Positions 7,970 to 17,288 of a stretch of 64,000 nt of DNA are shown piece after piece (the first letter of the stretch is position 1; the number at the start of each line of letters is the position of its first letter). The stretch spans positions 4,667,001 through 4,731,000 of the forward strand of contig NZ_PZZM01000001.1 in the NCBI RefSeq assembly GCF_003046175.1. Direction: 5' to 3'. The DNA comes from Bosea sp. 124 (GTDB lineage Bacteria; Pseudomonadota; Alphaproteobacteria; Rhizobiales; Beijerinckiaceae). The notes beneath the pieces were generated by a model. That model was not told the origin of the DNA. It was given only the letters and a program-made list of their open reading frames with translations, and ran no database searches. A program made the translations under genes and the position numbers.

Positions 7970-8620
7970 ATGGCACCGGGACGTTTCATCACGCTCGAGG
8001 GCGGGGAGGGGGCGGGCAAATCGACGCTGGCGCGCAGCTTGGCGGACCGCGTCGAGGCGCTCGGCCTGCGCGTAAGCGTAACGCGCGAGCCGGGCGGCTC
8101 GCCCAAGGCGGAAGCGATCCGCGAGGCGATCCTCTCGGGGCGGGTGAAGCAGCACGGCGCCTTCGTTGAGGCGCTGATGTTCTCGGCCGCGCGCATCGAC
8201 CATATCGACCGCCTGATCCGCCCGGCGCTGCAGCGGGGCGAATGGGTGATCTGCGATCGTTTCATCGATTCGACCCGGGTCTATCAGGGCGCGCTTGGCC
8301 GCATCGATGCGGGGCTGCTGGCCGAACTCGAAGCCGTCACGATCGACGGGCTGATGCCCGACCTGACGCTGATCCTCGATCTCGACCCGACCATCGGGCT
8401 TGCGCGTGCGGCGCGCCGCCGGGCGCCAGGCGAGGGCAGCGACCGTTTCGAAAGCGAGACGCTGGCATTCCATCGCACGCTGCGGCAGGCCTATCTCGCC
8501 ATTGCCGAAAGGGAACCGTCGCGTTGCGTCGTGCTCGATGCGGCGCAGCCTCCAGCCGTGCTGGCGCAGGCCGCCTGGACCGCCATCCGCGAGCGCCTGC
8601 CGGCACCGCAGGTCGCCTAA
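7970..8620 (+). CDS. tmk: Thymidylate kinase (dTMP kinase)
   Basis: A 216-residue cytosolic enzyme that phosphorylates dTMP to dTDP. It has the P-loop EGGEGAGKST close to the start, the DRX motif in CDRFIDSTRVYQG, the substrate loop TREPGGSPKAE, and the LID RAARRRAPGEGSDRFE. Its length is typical. I chose the ATG at 7970; an alternative TTG at 7958 overlaps the preceding stop (TTGA). It is followed by holB after 86 bases. Tmk next to HolB is a widely conserved pair linking dTTP supply to replication. Confidence 0.95.
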   Translation: MAPGRFITLEGGEGAGKSTLARSLADRVEALGLRVSVTREPGGSPKAEAIREAILSGRVKQHGAFVEALMFSAARIDHIDRLIRPALQRGEWVICDRFIDSTRVYQGALGRIDAGLLAELEAVTIDGLMPDLTLILDLDPTIGLARAARRRAPGEGSDRFESETLAFHRTLRQAYLAIAEREPSRCVVLDAAQPPAVLAQAAWTAIRERLPAPQVA

Positions 8621-8706
8621 GATAGCGGGGGCTTGCTCTCGCGGGCAGGGCGGACCAAACACGTCCGGGATTTCCAACGAGAGTTCCGCGACGAGAGACC
8701 GGCCCT

Positions 8707-9780
8707 ATGCTCCAGACCAGCGACGAACCCGACCGCCTGCCGAGCGCGCCGCATCCGCGCGAGACGCTGGCGCTGATCGGGCACGAGGCGCAGGAGCAGG
8801 CCTTCCTGGCGGCGCTGGCTTCGGGCCGGATGCACCATGGCTGGCTGCTTGGCGGGCCGGAGGGCATTGGCAAGGCGAGCTTCGCCTATCGCGCCGCGCG
8901 GTTCGTGCTGGCGTCGGGCGATCCGACGCGTCGGGCCGTGGGCGCGACCTCGCTGGCGATGCCCGAGGGTGACCCTGCGACGCGGCGGGTGATGGCGCAG
9001 TCACATCCGGACCTGCACCTGCTGAAGCGTGGCCCGAGGCCTGATGGAAAGCCCGGCTACACCAGCAATATTCCTGTCGATTTCGTCCGGCGCGTGCTCG
9101 ACCGCTTCGGCTCGAGTGCCGCGGAGGGGGGCTGGCGCGTCTGTATCGTCGATTCGGCCGAGGATATGGAGCGCCCATCCGCCAATGCGCTGCTCAAGCT
9201 GCTGGAGGAGCCGCCACCGCGGGCGCTGTTCCTGATCGTTGCGCATGCGCCCGGCCGCATGCTCCCGACGATCCGCTCGCGCTGCCGGCTGATGACGTTC
9301 GGCGCGCTCGACGAGGCGCAGGTGGCGCAGGCCGGCATGGTCGCGCTGGAGCGGATGGGCGGCCCGTTCGACGCCTCGGCCCTGACGCGCGCGGCGCGGC
9401 TCGCCGACGGCTCGGTGCGGCGTGCGCTGACCTATGTCGACCCCGAGACGCTGGCGCTGGTCGAGGCGGTGCGGGCGCGGCTCGACGCGCTGCCCGGCAT
9501 CGACCTGAACGCGCTGATGGCACTGGCCGAGGATGTCGCCGGCAAGGCGGGCGAGAGCGATTTTTCGATCATGATCGAAACGGTGCAGAGCTGGCTCTCC
9601 GACCATCTCCATGCGCATGCGGCGGCGCAACCGGCGCGTCTTGCACCGCTGGCGGAGGTATGGGACAAGCTGGGGCGTGCGGCCCGCGATGTCGAAACCT
9701 ATAATCTCGACCGCCGCCCGCTCGTAATGACCATGTTTCATGATCTGTCGGATGCGGTTGCCCGCTCGCGCGCAGCGTGA
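8707..9780 (+). CDS. holB: DNA polymerase III subunit delta-prime
   Basis: A 357-residue clamp-loader subunit. The AAA+ fold is visible in [20 protein letters not shown], followed by [30 protein letters not shown] and the sensor region TIRSRCRLM with its conserved SRC. The P-loop GPEGIGKAS is retained in form, as in many alphaproteobacterial delta-prime proteins. The C-terminal third is the helical collar domain. Its stop overlaps an in-frame GTG of metG, although the more likely metG start is 9801. Acts in the cytoplasm with DnaX and HolA to load the beta clamp. Confidence 0.92.
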   Translation: MLQTSDEPDRLPSAPHPRETLALIGHEAQEQAFLAALASGRMHHGWLLGGPEGIGKASFAYRAARFVLASGDPTRRAVGATSLAMPEGDPATRRVMAQSHPDLHLLKRGPRPDGKPGYTSNIPVDFVRRVLDRFGSSAAEGGWRVCIVDSAEDMERPSANALLKLLEEPPPRALFLIVAHAPGRMLPTIRSRCRLMTFGALDEAQVAQAGMVALERMGGPFDASALTRAARLADGSVRRALTYVDPETLALVEAVRARLDALPGIDLNALMALAEDVAGKAGESDFSIMIETVQSWLSDHLHAHAAAQPARLAPLAEVWDKLGRAARDVETYNLDRRPLVMTMFHDLSDAVARSRAA

Positions 9781-9800
9781 AGCGAACTTCCGGATCGACC

Positions 9801-11360
9801 ATGGCCACGGCCCCGAAATTCTACCTGACGACAGCGATCCACTACACCAACGGGCCGCCGCATATCGGCCACGCCTATGAGATGGTGGCGTCGGACGCGA
9901 TCGCGCGCTTCAAGCGGCTCGACGGGTACGACGTCTTCGCGATGACGGGAACCGACGAGCACGGCCAGAAGGTGCAGCGGACTGCGGCACAGAACGGGTT
10001 GTCGCCGAAAGACTTCGTCGACGGCATCGCCGGGCGCTTCCAGCAGATGGAAGAGCGGCTCGGCTGCTCCTTCGACCGTTTCATCCGAACCACCGATCCC
10101 GACCATGTGCCCTCGACGCAGGAACTGTGGCGCCGGATGGAGGCGAATGGCGACATCTATCTCGCCAAATATTCCGGCTGGTATTCGGTGCGCGACGAGG
10201 CCTTCTACGGCGAGGAGGAGACGACGCTCCTGCCCGACGGCACACGCCTCGGCGGACAGGGCACGCCGGTCGAATGGGTCGAAGAAGAGAGCTATTTCTT
10301 CCGCCTCAAATCCTATCAGGATCGGCTTTTGAGTCTCTACGAGGAGGTGCCGGACTTCGTCTCCCCGCCGACGCGCAGGAACGAGATCGTCTCCTTCGTG
10401 AAGGGCGGGCTCGAGGATCTCTCGATCAGCCGGACGACCTTCGACTGGGGTCTGCCCGTGCCGGGCGATCCGAAGCATGTTATGTACGTCTGGGTCGATG
10501 CGCTGAACAACTATGTCACCGGGACGGGTTTCCCCGATCCGGCGAACCCGCGCGCGCATTACTGGCCGGCCGATGTCCACATCATCGGCAAGGACATCGT
10601 GCGTTTTCACGCGGTCTACTGGCCGGCGTTCCTGATGTCGGCCGGGCTGCCCCTGCCCAAGCGCGTCTTCGGCCACGGCTTCCTGCTCACCAAGGGCGAG
10701 AAGATGTCGAAGTCGCTCGGCAATGTCGTCGACCCCTTCGAACTGGCCGATGCCTATGGCGTCGACCAGCTGCGCTATTTCTTCCTGCGCGAGGTTTCCT
10801 TCGGCCAGGACGGCAATTACAGCCACGACGCGATCGTGGGGCGGATCAATGCCGACCTCGCTAACGATCTCGGCAATCTGGCGCAGCGCTCGCTGTCGAT
10901 GATCGCGAAGAACTGCGAGGGCAAGGTGCCGGCCTGCGGCGTGCTGACGGAGGGCGACGTGGCCATGCTGGCGCTCGCCGACGGGGCTCTGGCGAAGGCG
11001 CGTGGCGCCATGACGGATTTCGCGCTCCATGTCGTGCTCGCCGAGATCTGGGCGGTGGTGGCAGAAGCGAACCGCTATTTCGCCGCCAACGAGCCCTGGC
11101 GCCTGTCGAAGAGCGACCCTGCGCGGCGCGACACGGTGCTCTACGTCACCGCCGAGGTGCTGCGGCAGGTCGCGATCCTGGTCCAGCCAGTGATGCCGGC
11201 CGCCATGGGCAAGCTGCTCGATCTGCTGGGCGTCGCTTCCGATGTGCGCGATTTCGCCACGCTCGGTGCGAGCGGCCGGCTGACGGCCGGCACGGCGCTG
11301 CCCGCACCGAGCGGCATCTTCCCGCGCTATGTCGAGCCGGAGGCCGGCGAGGGCGCCTGA
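9801..11360 (+). CDS. metG: Methionine--tRNA ligase
   Basis: A 519-residue class I aminoacyl-tRNA synthetase. The HIGH motif is PPHIGHAYE (HIGH at 21-24), and KMSKS is at 301-305 in [18 protein letters not shown]. The sequence GTDEHGQKV is typical of MetRS. There is no zinc knuckle of the four-cysteine type in the connective peptide and no C-terminal tRNA-binding appendix, matching the short monomeric MetRS of alphaproteobacteria. I chose the ATG at 9801; a GTG at 9777 that overlaps holB would add eight residues. The final A of its TGA is the first base of the tatD-family ATG. Confidence 0.96.
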   Translation: MATAPKFYLTTAIHYTNGPPHIGHAYEMVASDAIARFKRLDGYDVFAMTGTDEHGQKVQRTAAQNGLSPKDFVDGIAGRFQQMEERLGCSFDRFIRTTDPDHVPSTQELWRRMEANGDIYLAKYSGWYSVRDEAFYGEEETTLLPDGTRLGGQGTPVEWVEEESYFFRLKSYQDRLLSLYEEVPDFVSPPTRRNEIVSFVKGGLEDLSISRTTFDWGLPVPGDPKHVMYVWVDALNNYVTGTGFPDPANPRAHYWPADVHIIGKDIVRFHAVYWPAFLMSAGLPLPKRVFGHGFLLTKGEKMSKSLGNVVDPFELADAYGVDQLRYFFLREVSFGQDGNYSHDAIVGRINADLANDLGNLAQRSLSMIAKNCEGKVPACGVLTEGDVAMLALADGALAKARGAMTDFALHVVLAEIWAVVAEANRYFAANEPWRLSKSDPARRDTVLYVTAEVLRQVAILVQPVMPAAMGKLLDLLGVASDVRDFATLGASGRLTAGTALPAPSGIFPRYVEPEAGEGA

Positions 11361-12160
11361 TGCTGATCGATACGCACTGCCATCTCGACTTCCCGGATTT
11401 CGCCGAGGAGCTGGACGGTTACGTCGCGCGGGCCGAGGCAGCCGGCGTCGGCCGCATGGTCACGATCTCGACGCGGGTCGCGCGCTTTGCCGCCTATGCG
11501 GCGATCGCCGAGCGCTTTGCGTCCGTCTGGTGCAGCGTCGGCACGCATCCCCACGGCGCCCATGAGGAGCTCGACGTGACGCCTGAGCAGCTCGTGGCGC
11601 TGTCGGCGCATCCGCGCTGCGTCGCCATCGGCGAGGCCGGGCTCGACTATCACTACGACAAGAGCCCGCGCGAGGCGCAGGCCCAAGGCTTGCGCGTTCA
11701 CATCGCCGCCGCCCGGCTGACACAGCTTCCGCTGGTGATCCATGCCCGTCAGGCCGATGACGACATGATCGCGATCCTGCGCGAGGAGATGGGGAAGGGC
11801 GCCTTCCCCGCCATCCTGCACTGCTTCACCGCCGGCGAAGCCCTGGCGCTGGCCGGCGTCGAGCTTGGGCTCTACATCTCCTTCTCCGGAATTCTCACCT
11901 TCAAGACGTCGGAGGAGTTGCGCCGAATCGCCCGGATGGTGCCGCGCGAGCGCCTGCTGGTCGAGACCGATGCGCCTTATCTCGCGCCCGTTCCGTTCAG
12001 GGGCAAGCGCAACGAGCCGTCCTATGTCGTTGAGACGGCAAAGGTTCTGGGCGAGACAATCGGCGCCTCCTTCGACGAGGTCGCGGCTCTGACCACGGCG
12101 AATGCGCGCCGCTGCTACTGGAAAATGGACCATGCCGCGCCGGTGGCGCAGGTGGCCTGA
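11360..12160 (+). CDS. TatD-family metal-dependent hydrolase
   Basis: A 266-residue TIM-barrel nuclease/hydrolase of the TatD/YcfH family. Metal ligands are visible: His6 and His8 in DTHCHLDF, Glu in AIGEAGLDYHY, His in PLVIHAR, His in ILHCFTAG, and Asp in LLVETDAPYLAP. The family includes 3'-5' exonucleases and D-aminoacyl-tRNA deacylase-like enzymes. The start codon shares one base with the metG stop (TGATG), so it is coupled to metG. The gene order metG-tatD-MBL hydrolase is common in Hyphomicrobiales. Cytoplasmic. Confidence 0.93.
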   Translation: MLIDTHCHLDFPDFAEELDGYVARAEAAGVGRMVTISTRVARFAAYAAIAERFASVWCSVGTHPHGAHEELDVTPEQLVALSAHPRCVAIGEAGLDYHYDKSPREAQAQGLRVHIAAARLTQLPLVIHARQADDDMIAILREEMGKGAFPAILHCFTAGEALALAGVELGLYISFSGILTFKTSEELRRIARMVPRERLLVETDAPYLAPVPFRGKRNEPSYVVETAKVLGETIGASFDEVAALTTANARRCYWKMDHAAPVAQVA

Positions 12161-12174
12161 AACAGCGCACGGTC

Positions 12175-13014
12175 ATGACCCAGACGCTCACGATCCTCGG
12201 TTGCGGCTCTTCCGGCGGCGTGCCCCGGCCCGGCGCCGGCTGGGGCGCCTGCGACCCGTCCGAACCGAGGAACCGCCGGCGGCGCTGCTCGATCCTGGTC
12301 GAGCGCAGCGGGGCGGCCGGCACGACGCGGCTGATCGTCGACACCTCGCCGGACCTGCGCGAGCAACTGGTCGATGCCGCGGTGCCCGATCTCGATGCCG
12401 TCCTGTTCAGCCACGACCATGCCGACCATACCCATGGCATCGACGACCTGCGCTCGCTCGTGCTGCACAACCGGCGGCGTGTCGTCGTGCATGCCGATGC
12501 TGCGACGACGCGCTCGTTGACCCAACGCTTCTCCTATCTGTTCGAGACGCCGGCCGGCAGCGCCTATCCGCCGATCCTCGACTGGCGACCCTTGACGGCT
12601 GGAGCGGCCGTGACGGTCCGGGGCGCCGGCGGCGAGATCGTCGCGCTGCCCATCGCCGTCGAGCATGGTCCGAATTACGAGGCGCTGGGCTTCCGTTTCG
12701 GCGGTGTCGGCTATGTGCCCGATGTCAGCCTGATGCCGCCGCGGGCCAAGGCGGCGCTCGCCGGGCTCGACATCCTGATCCTCGACTGCCTGCGCGAAAC
12801 ACCGCATCCGAGCCATTTCAACCTGGCGCAGGCGCTGGCGGCGATCGCCGAGTTGCAGCCGCAACGGGCGATCTTGACGAACCTGCATTCCGATCTCGAT
12901 TACAATCGTCTTCTCAAAGTGTTGCCGCCCGGCATTGACGTCGCGTTCGATGGCATGACCGTCCGGGTGGCACTTGGCTCAGAGATCGAAAAGCCCGGGG
13001 CGGCATCAGTTTAG
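12175..13014 (+). CDS. MBL-fold metallo-hydrolase (PhnP-like)
   Basis: A 279-residue metallo-beta-lactamase-fold enzyme. The metal motif HDHADH is at residues 80-85, preceded by LGCGSSGGVPRPGAGWG, which is typical of the PhnP/RNase Z-like phosphodiesterase branch. Further ligands are His in AVEHGPNYE, Asp in YVPDVSL, and the closing ILTNLHSDLDYN. It is 14 bases after the tatD-family gene and closes the rightward operon. The link to phosphonate genes several kb away is probably incidental. The stop codon falls inside the dif-like dyad described at 13013-13040. Confidence 0.9.
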   Translation: MTQTLTILGCGSSGGVPRPGAGWGACDPSEPRNRRRRCSILVERSGAAGTTRLIVDTSPDLREQLVDAAVPDLDAVLFSHDHADHTHGIDDLRSLVLHNRRRVVVHADAATTRSLTQRFSYLFETPAGSAYPPILDWRPLTAGAAVTVRGAGGEIVALPIAVEHGPNYEALGFRFGGVGYVPDVSLMPPRAKAALAGLDILILDCLRETPHPSHFNLAQALAAIAELQPQRAILTNLHSDLDYNRLLKVLPPGIDVAFDGMTVRVALGSEIEKPGAASV

Positions 13015-13040
13015 GTTCCATAATATGTCTTATGCGAATC
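13013..13040. other. Putative dif site (XerC/XerD recombination site at the terminus)
   Basis: A 28-base element with arms CATAA (13019-13023) and TTATG (13030-13034) around the 6-base centre TATGTC, the exact inner geometry of bacterial dif. Read on the minus strand, the left arm is GATTCGCATAA, close to the usual XerC arm; the other arm TTATGGAACCT is a weaker XerD match. The polarity of GGGNAGGG octamers reverses here and all protein genes to its left point toward it. It overlaps the preceding stop codon. Confidence 0.6.
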
Positions 13041-13161
13041 AATGGTCGACGCTCGGCCGGGGTTGAGGCCGGAGCTTGCGCCAAGCCTTTCCGGCATGGC
13101 TTTCCGGCGTCGTTTGGCCTGCCCTGCCGGACATCGGCGATCGAAACACGCGACGGCGTGT

Positions 13162-14346
13162 TCAGCGCCCGGCGATCAGCCGGAACGGGGCGCCGATGAT
13201 GGTGATCGGCAGCTTGACGATCGCTTCAAGCGATCCGCTGGCGATCTCTTCGGCGTTGGCCGAGGATCGCGGCGTCGTAAAGCCGCCTTCGAGCACCGCG
13301 TTCAGGCGCGGCGCCACAGCCGCGAGCTGCGCGAATTTGCCGTGGTTGCTGGAATCGAGCCCTTTGACGTCTGTCATGTCGACCACGATGGCGCCCAGAG
13401 CCGCCAGTTCGTCCGAATCCGACGCCGCACCCAGCCGGCTCGTGCCCCCTGCCAGGAAGTTCGAGGCTCCGAGCGCCTTGTCGTCTTTCGAGAGTACGAT
13501 GAAGAAGGGCTTGGCCGGCTTGCCGAAGCGCCGCATCTGCGACTTGAAGACGTCGATGTCGATGTCGGGGGCTGCAAGGACGAGCCGTCCGAGCTTGGAC
13601 ACGTGCGGCAGGCCACCGGAGATGCGGATCTGGCGCAGCGCCTCGACCGTTACCCAGTTGCCCATGGAATGCGCCAAGATGTTCACCTGCTCCGCATTGC
13701 TGGCGAAGAGCAGCCGGATGGTGCGTTCGAGATCGTCGCGGGCCGCCGTGGCGCTGTTGGTGTCATAGACGTACTGCGTCACCTGCCCGCGCGACGCCCA
13801 GGTGAACAGCACGGGCACCCCCGGCGCCTGGGCATCGTGAACGACCTGCGCAAAGCGATAGAGACCCTCGGCAAACATCGTGTTGTAGCCGTGGATGAAG
13901 AGAAAGACGTTGCGTTTGCCCTTCGGCCTGGCGGCGAGCTGCGCATTCAGCGTGCTGACGAAGGCCTTTTCGTCGTCGAGATAGTTGGCCTGACGGACGA
14001 CGAAATCGGTCTTCGAGCTGCCCGGCGCTGTCGACGCCCATTCGACCTCGCCCTGGGCATGCTTCTCCGGCACCGAAACGACGATCTTGGCGAAGTCCAG
14101 GGGTGTGCTGCGTTCGCCGTTGAACAGAGTGCCCGGGCGGTCGTCGCGCTTGCGGGTCGTTGCCACGAGCAAGGTATGAGCGGTCGAGCCGGGGTCGATC
14201 TCCGCGACGGGTGCGAGAAAGCCCTCCTCGGGCCGCGAACCACATCCTGCCGCCAGAAGCGAGGCCATGACGACCGAGCCGATGCAGACGCGCTTTGCCA
14301 AGGCGGCCAGGCCGCCCCCCCTCACCGCTCTCGACGACAACCGCAT
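13162..14346 (-). CDS. Alpha/beta-hydrolase lipoprotein (DUF900 family)
   Basis: A 394-residue predicted lipoprotein: the signal ends LLAAGC, giving lipidated Cys35. The body matches the DUF900 alpha/beta-hydrolase family, with LFIHGYN (150-154 region), FTWASRGQVTQYVYD, and the nucleophile elbow AHSMGN at Ser227. An Asp in APDIDIDVF and a His in DSSNHGKF may complete the triad. Such proteins are found in many Hyphomicrobiales; the natural substrate is not known. It sits at the envelope, is transcribed leftward toward the dif-like site, and stands alone. Confidence 0.82.
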   Translation of the reverse strand: MRLSSRAVRGGGLAALAKRVCIGSVVMASLLAAGCGSRPEEGFLAPVAEIDPGSTAHTLLVATTRKRDDRPGTLFNGERSTPLDFAKIVVSVPEKHAQGEVEWASTAPGSSKTDFVVRQANYLDDEKAFVSTLNAQLAARPKGKRNVFLFIHGYNTMFAEGLYRFAQVVHDAQAPGVPVLFTWASRGQVTQYVYDTNSATAARDDLERTIRLLFASNAEQVNILAHSMGNWVTVEALRQIRISGGLPHVSKLGRLVLAAPDIDIDVFKSQMRRFGKPAKPFFIVLSKDDKALGASNFLAGGTSRLGAASDSDELAALGAIVVDMTDVKGLDSSNHGKFAQLAAVAPRLNAVLEGGFTTPRSSANAEEIASGSLEAIVKLPITIIGAPFRLIAGR

Positions 14347-14612
14347 GGGTCAAATCTCGCACAAGGCAACGGACGCAACTGGAACAGTTTTAGGGAAGCC
14401 GCTCCGCGAAGATAAAATCAAGTGGTAAGTCGCATGCTAATCGCGATTTGTCGCAGCATCGCTGTTTTCGGCTCGAATCCGACCGTTCGTCTGACGGACG
14501 TCGAACCAGGAACCGATCGGTCGTGTCGAGAATGCGGTCGCTCTGTTGCCGATAGAGCCGGGCTGCCCGGATTCATCGACGAAACAGCATCGGCGGATTG
14601 CGTGTGCTTCAA

Positions 14613-14627
14613 GCGACGCTGCGTCGC
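14613..14627 (-). terminator. Hairpin just past the MFS gene
   Basis: GCGACG (14613-14618) and CGTCGC (14622-14627) form a 6-bp stem with a 3-base loop, two bases past the end of the leftward MFS gene. No T-run follows on the minus strand, so termination strength is uncertain. Confidence 0.4.
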
Positions 14628-14629
14628 GT

Positions 14630-15859
14630 TCAGGCTGGACTGACCTTCCGGGCGAGCGCGAACAGGGCAAGCGCCGCCATCCCGGAGAAGGCGATCAGCA
14701 GCAGCATGCTCGGCACCTGCCCGGCCCGCTCGATCAGCACCGCAAAGGCGAGTGGTGCCGCCGCCTTGATCGCGAGACCCGGCGCGGAGAGCTTGCCCAG
14801 CATCGCGCCATAGCCGGCCGGCCCGAACAGTTGCAGCGGCACGGTTCCGCGCACGATCGAGCTCAGACCCATGCTGATGCCATAGGCGATCGCGAACAGC
14901 CCGGCCAGCGTGGCCGTCATGCCGCCGACGAGCAGCAGCATGAAGCCCAGCGGCATCAACAGTGCGGAGACCCAGGCCGTGGTCACCGGCTGGAGCGCCG
15001 TGCCAAAGAGCATTTCGACCAGCCGCCCGGCGACCTGGGACGGGCCGACCATCGCCCCGATGCCGACAGCGACGGCTGCGCTCAGGCCCAGCCCCTGCAG
15101 CATCGTCAGCATGTGCACCGACATCGCCGAGACTACGAAACCTTGCAGGGAAAAGGCGAGCGCGAGCAGGAGGAAGGCCGAGCGCCGCGCGTCGCCATGG
15201 AGATAATCGCTGGTGGTGACCTGCCCCGTCGGGCCTGCCGGCGCGGCATGGGCGGCCGGGTGCACCCGGCCCGGCAGCAGGAACAGATGCAACGGCACGC
15301 AGAGCGCGAATTGCAGCACGGCGTAGATGCGGTAGATTTCGCGCCAGTCGAACTGGTCCAGCAGCACCGTGGTCAGCGGCCAGAACAGCGTCGAGGCGAA
15401 GCCGCCGATCAGCGTGAGCTGGCTGATGGAGCGGCGGGCGCCGGCCCCGCGCGCCTGCGTCAGGGCGGCGAAGGCCGCGTCGTAGAGCACCATCGTGGCG
15501 ACGGCTTCCAGCACGATCATCGCCGCGAAATAGCTGATCGGCCCCCTCGCCTCGGCGAGTGCGAACAGCGCCAGCCCCGCCAGCGCTGAGCCCGTGCTCA
15601 TCACCAGCCGCGTCCCGTAGCTGTCGATCAGGCGGCCGGCGGCCGGCGCCACCAGGCCAGCGGCCAGCAGCCCGGCGGCGAAGCCGCCATAGGTCCATTC
15701 CGGCGCCCAGCCGAAGCTCGCGGTGATGCGCGGCGCCAGCACCGCGAAGGCATAGTACAGCGCGCCGTAGCCGATCACCTGGGTCACGCCGAGCGCGAGG
15801 ATGAGAGGAAGGTCGCCGGGGCGTCCCGGCGCTGGCGTCGGGCTGGGCAAGCTGGACAT
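14630..15859 (-). CDS. MFS efflux transporter of the ArsR-regulated cluster
   Basis: A 409-residue 12-helix major facilitator. It opens LILALGVTQVIGYGALYYAF, contains the loop 2-3 signature in GRLIDSYGTRLVM and ends AALALFALARKV. Its ATG is adjacent to the flavoprotein stop (shared base 15859), so it is cotranscribed from arsR. MFS carriers in such clusters (for example ArsK or ArsJ families) expel arsenite, antimonite or organoarsenicals. Which branch this one belongs to cannot be decided by eye. It acts in the inner membrane. Confidence 0.8.
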   Translation of the reverse strand: MSSLPSPTPAPGRPGDLPLILALGVTQVIGYGALYYAFAVLAPRITASFGWAPEWTYGGFAAGLLAAGLVAPAAGRLIDSYGTRLVMSTGSALAGLALFALAEARGPISYFAAMIVLEAVATMVLYDAAFAALTQARGAGARRSISQLTLIGGFASTLFWPLTTVLLDQFDWREIYRIYAVLQFALCVPLHLFLLPGRVHPAAHAAPAGPTGQVTTSDYLHGDARRSAFLLLALAFSLQGFVVSAMSVHMLTMLQGLGLSAAVAVGIGAMVGPSQVAGRLVEMLFGTALQPVTTAWVSALLMPLGFMLLLVGGMTATLAGLFAIAYGISMGLSSIVRGTVPLQLFGPAGYGAMLGKLSAPGLAIKAAAPLAFAVLIERAGQVPSMLLLIAFSGMAALALFALARKVSPA

Positions 15860-17244
15860 CAGGCTTCGACGATCTCGCGCCCGGCCGGCGAGCCGCAGCC
15901 GCAGCCCGCCTTGCCCTCATCCTTCGCCACGGCATCCTCGGTGCAGCAGGCATCGCGGGCCGCCGGTGCAGGCCCGCCGCAGCAGCCCGACGTGGCCTCT
16001 CCCGGCCCGCCGGGCGTCGCACTGCACACGCCGGTCTCGGGTAAGACCAGCTCCACGCGCCTTGCCGCCTCGTGGTCGCCAGCGACCGCGGCGACGATCG
16101 AACGAACCTGCTCATGGCCGGTCGCCAGCAGGAAGGTCGGAGCGCGCCCGTATGATTTCATACCGGCGATGTAGAAGCCCTGCTCGGGATGGGCAAGCTC
16201 GGCTGCTCCATGCGGTCGGACCGTGCCGCAGGAATGTTCGTTCGGATCGATCAGCGGCGCCAGGGCCGGCGTGCATTCCAGGGCCGGATCGAGTTGGACC
16301 CGCACTTCGCGCAGAAAGTCGAGATCGGGCCTGAAGCCCGTGGCGACGACGAGTTCGTCCGCCTCGACGACACGGCCGTCATCGCTGGCCAGCCGCAGCG
16401 CGCTGCCTTGCCGGCCGATCGTCTCCAGCCGGAAGGCGGTCTCGACCGAGACGAGGCCGCTCGCGACCAGATTTGCGATCCGGGTTCCGAGTTCGCCGCG
16501 GGCCGCGAGCTGGTCGGCCGCGCCGCCGCCAAAGGCGTTGGCGAGGCGGGCCCCGCGATAGAGCCAGGCAATGTGCGTGGCGGGTGCCCTGCCCTTCAGC
16601 TCGGCCAGTGCCGTCAGCGTGCCGATGGCCGAATGGCCGCCGCCGATCACCGCGATGCGGCGGCCGGCATAGCGCGCGGCGGCCGAGCCGAGCACGTCCG
16701 GCATGCCATAGCTGATCTGCCCTGCGGCCTCCCGCTCGCCGATGGCCGGGAGACCCGACGAACCAGCGGGATTGGGGGAGAGCCAGGTGCCGGAGGCGTC
16801 GATGACGGCGTCGACCTGTTCGGTCTTGTCCTCGCCTCGCTGCCGGTAGCGGATGATGAAGGGGGCGCCGTCTCGTCCTGCGGTCTTGACCTTGTCGAAG
16901 CCGTGCCGGGAGATGGCGGTGACGTCTGCCCCGAGCCGGAGCGCCTGCCCGAGCCCGGGCAGTCCGGCGAGCGGAATCAGATACCGCGTCAGCAGATCGC
17001 CGCCGGTCGGGTAGGTGTCGCGTGGCGGCGGGGGCCAGCCGCTGCCCGCGAGCAGCCGGGCCGCCGCGGCATCGATGTTATACGCCCAGGGCGAGAACAT
17101 CGGCACATGAGCCCATTGGCGCACGGCATGGCCGACAGCCGGGCCGCGCTCGAAAACGAGCGGCGTCAGCCCGCGCTCGATTGCATGGGCGGCGGTCGCG
17201 AGGCCTGTGGGCCCAGCCCCGATGATCGCGATCGTCTTCGTCAT
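15859..17244 (-). CDS. Flavin-dependent monooxygenase/oxidoreductase (ArsO-like) with Cys-rich tail
   Basis: A 461-residue two-dinucleotide-fold flavoprotein. The FAD motif is IIGAGPTGLATA at the start, the NAD(P)H motif is AVIGGGHSAIGT in the middle, and VVATGFRPD is the usual flavoprotein ATG-type motif. The last 50 residues are unlike the rest: seven cysteines in the groups C, CC, CC, CGC, separated by Gly/Pro/Ala spacers, a probable soft-metal ligand cluster. I chose the ATG at 17244, which has a GGGAGGG site upstream; a longer open frame reaches into arsR. The order arsR - flavoprotein - MFS suggests redox handling of trivalent/pentavalent arsenicals. The activity is inferred. Confidence 0.8.
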   Translation of the reverse strand: MTKTIAIIGAGPTGLATAAHAIERGLTPLVFERGPAVGHAVRQWAHVPMFSPWAYNIDAAAARLLAGSGWPPPPRDTYPTGGDLLTRYLIPLAGLPGLGQALRLGADVTAISRHGFDKVKTAGRDGAPFIIRYRQRGEDKTEQVDAVIDASGTWLSPNPAGSSGLPAIGEREAAGQISYGMPDVLGSAAARYAGRRIAVIGGGHSAIGTLTALAELKGRAPATHIAWLYRGARLANAFGGGAADQLAARGELGTRIANLVASGLVSVETAFRLETIGRQGSALRLASDDGRVVEADELVVATGFRPDLDFLREVRVQLDPALECTPALAPLIDPNEHSCGTVRPHGAAELAHPEQGFYIAGMKSYGRAPTFLLATGHEQVRSIVAAVAGDHEAARRVELVLPETGVCSATPGGPGEATSGCCGGPAPAARDACCTEDAVAKDEGKAGCGCGSPAGREIVEA

Positions 17245-17270
17245 GATACCCTCCCGCATATCCGGAATTA

Positions 17271-17279
17271 TCGAAATGA
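17271..17279. promoter_or_regulatory. Candidate ArsR half-site in front of the flavoprotein gene
   Basis: The 9-mer TCGAAATGA here is repeated exactly at 17660-17668, upstream of arsR. Both copies lie in the only two non-coding gaps next to arsR. The shared sequence suggests a regulator-binding element, possibly giving a second control point for the flavoprotein. Inferred from repetition only. Confidence 0.35.
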
Positions 17280-17288
17280 TTGGCAAAT

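Noticed and set aside
14465..14485. A T-arm-like sequence GGCTCGAATCC, possible tRNA
   Set aside because: Only four T-stem pairs form, no matching 7-base acceptor strand lies 65-75 bases upstream, and there is no CCA. Not a tRNA gene.
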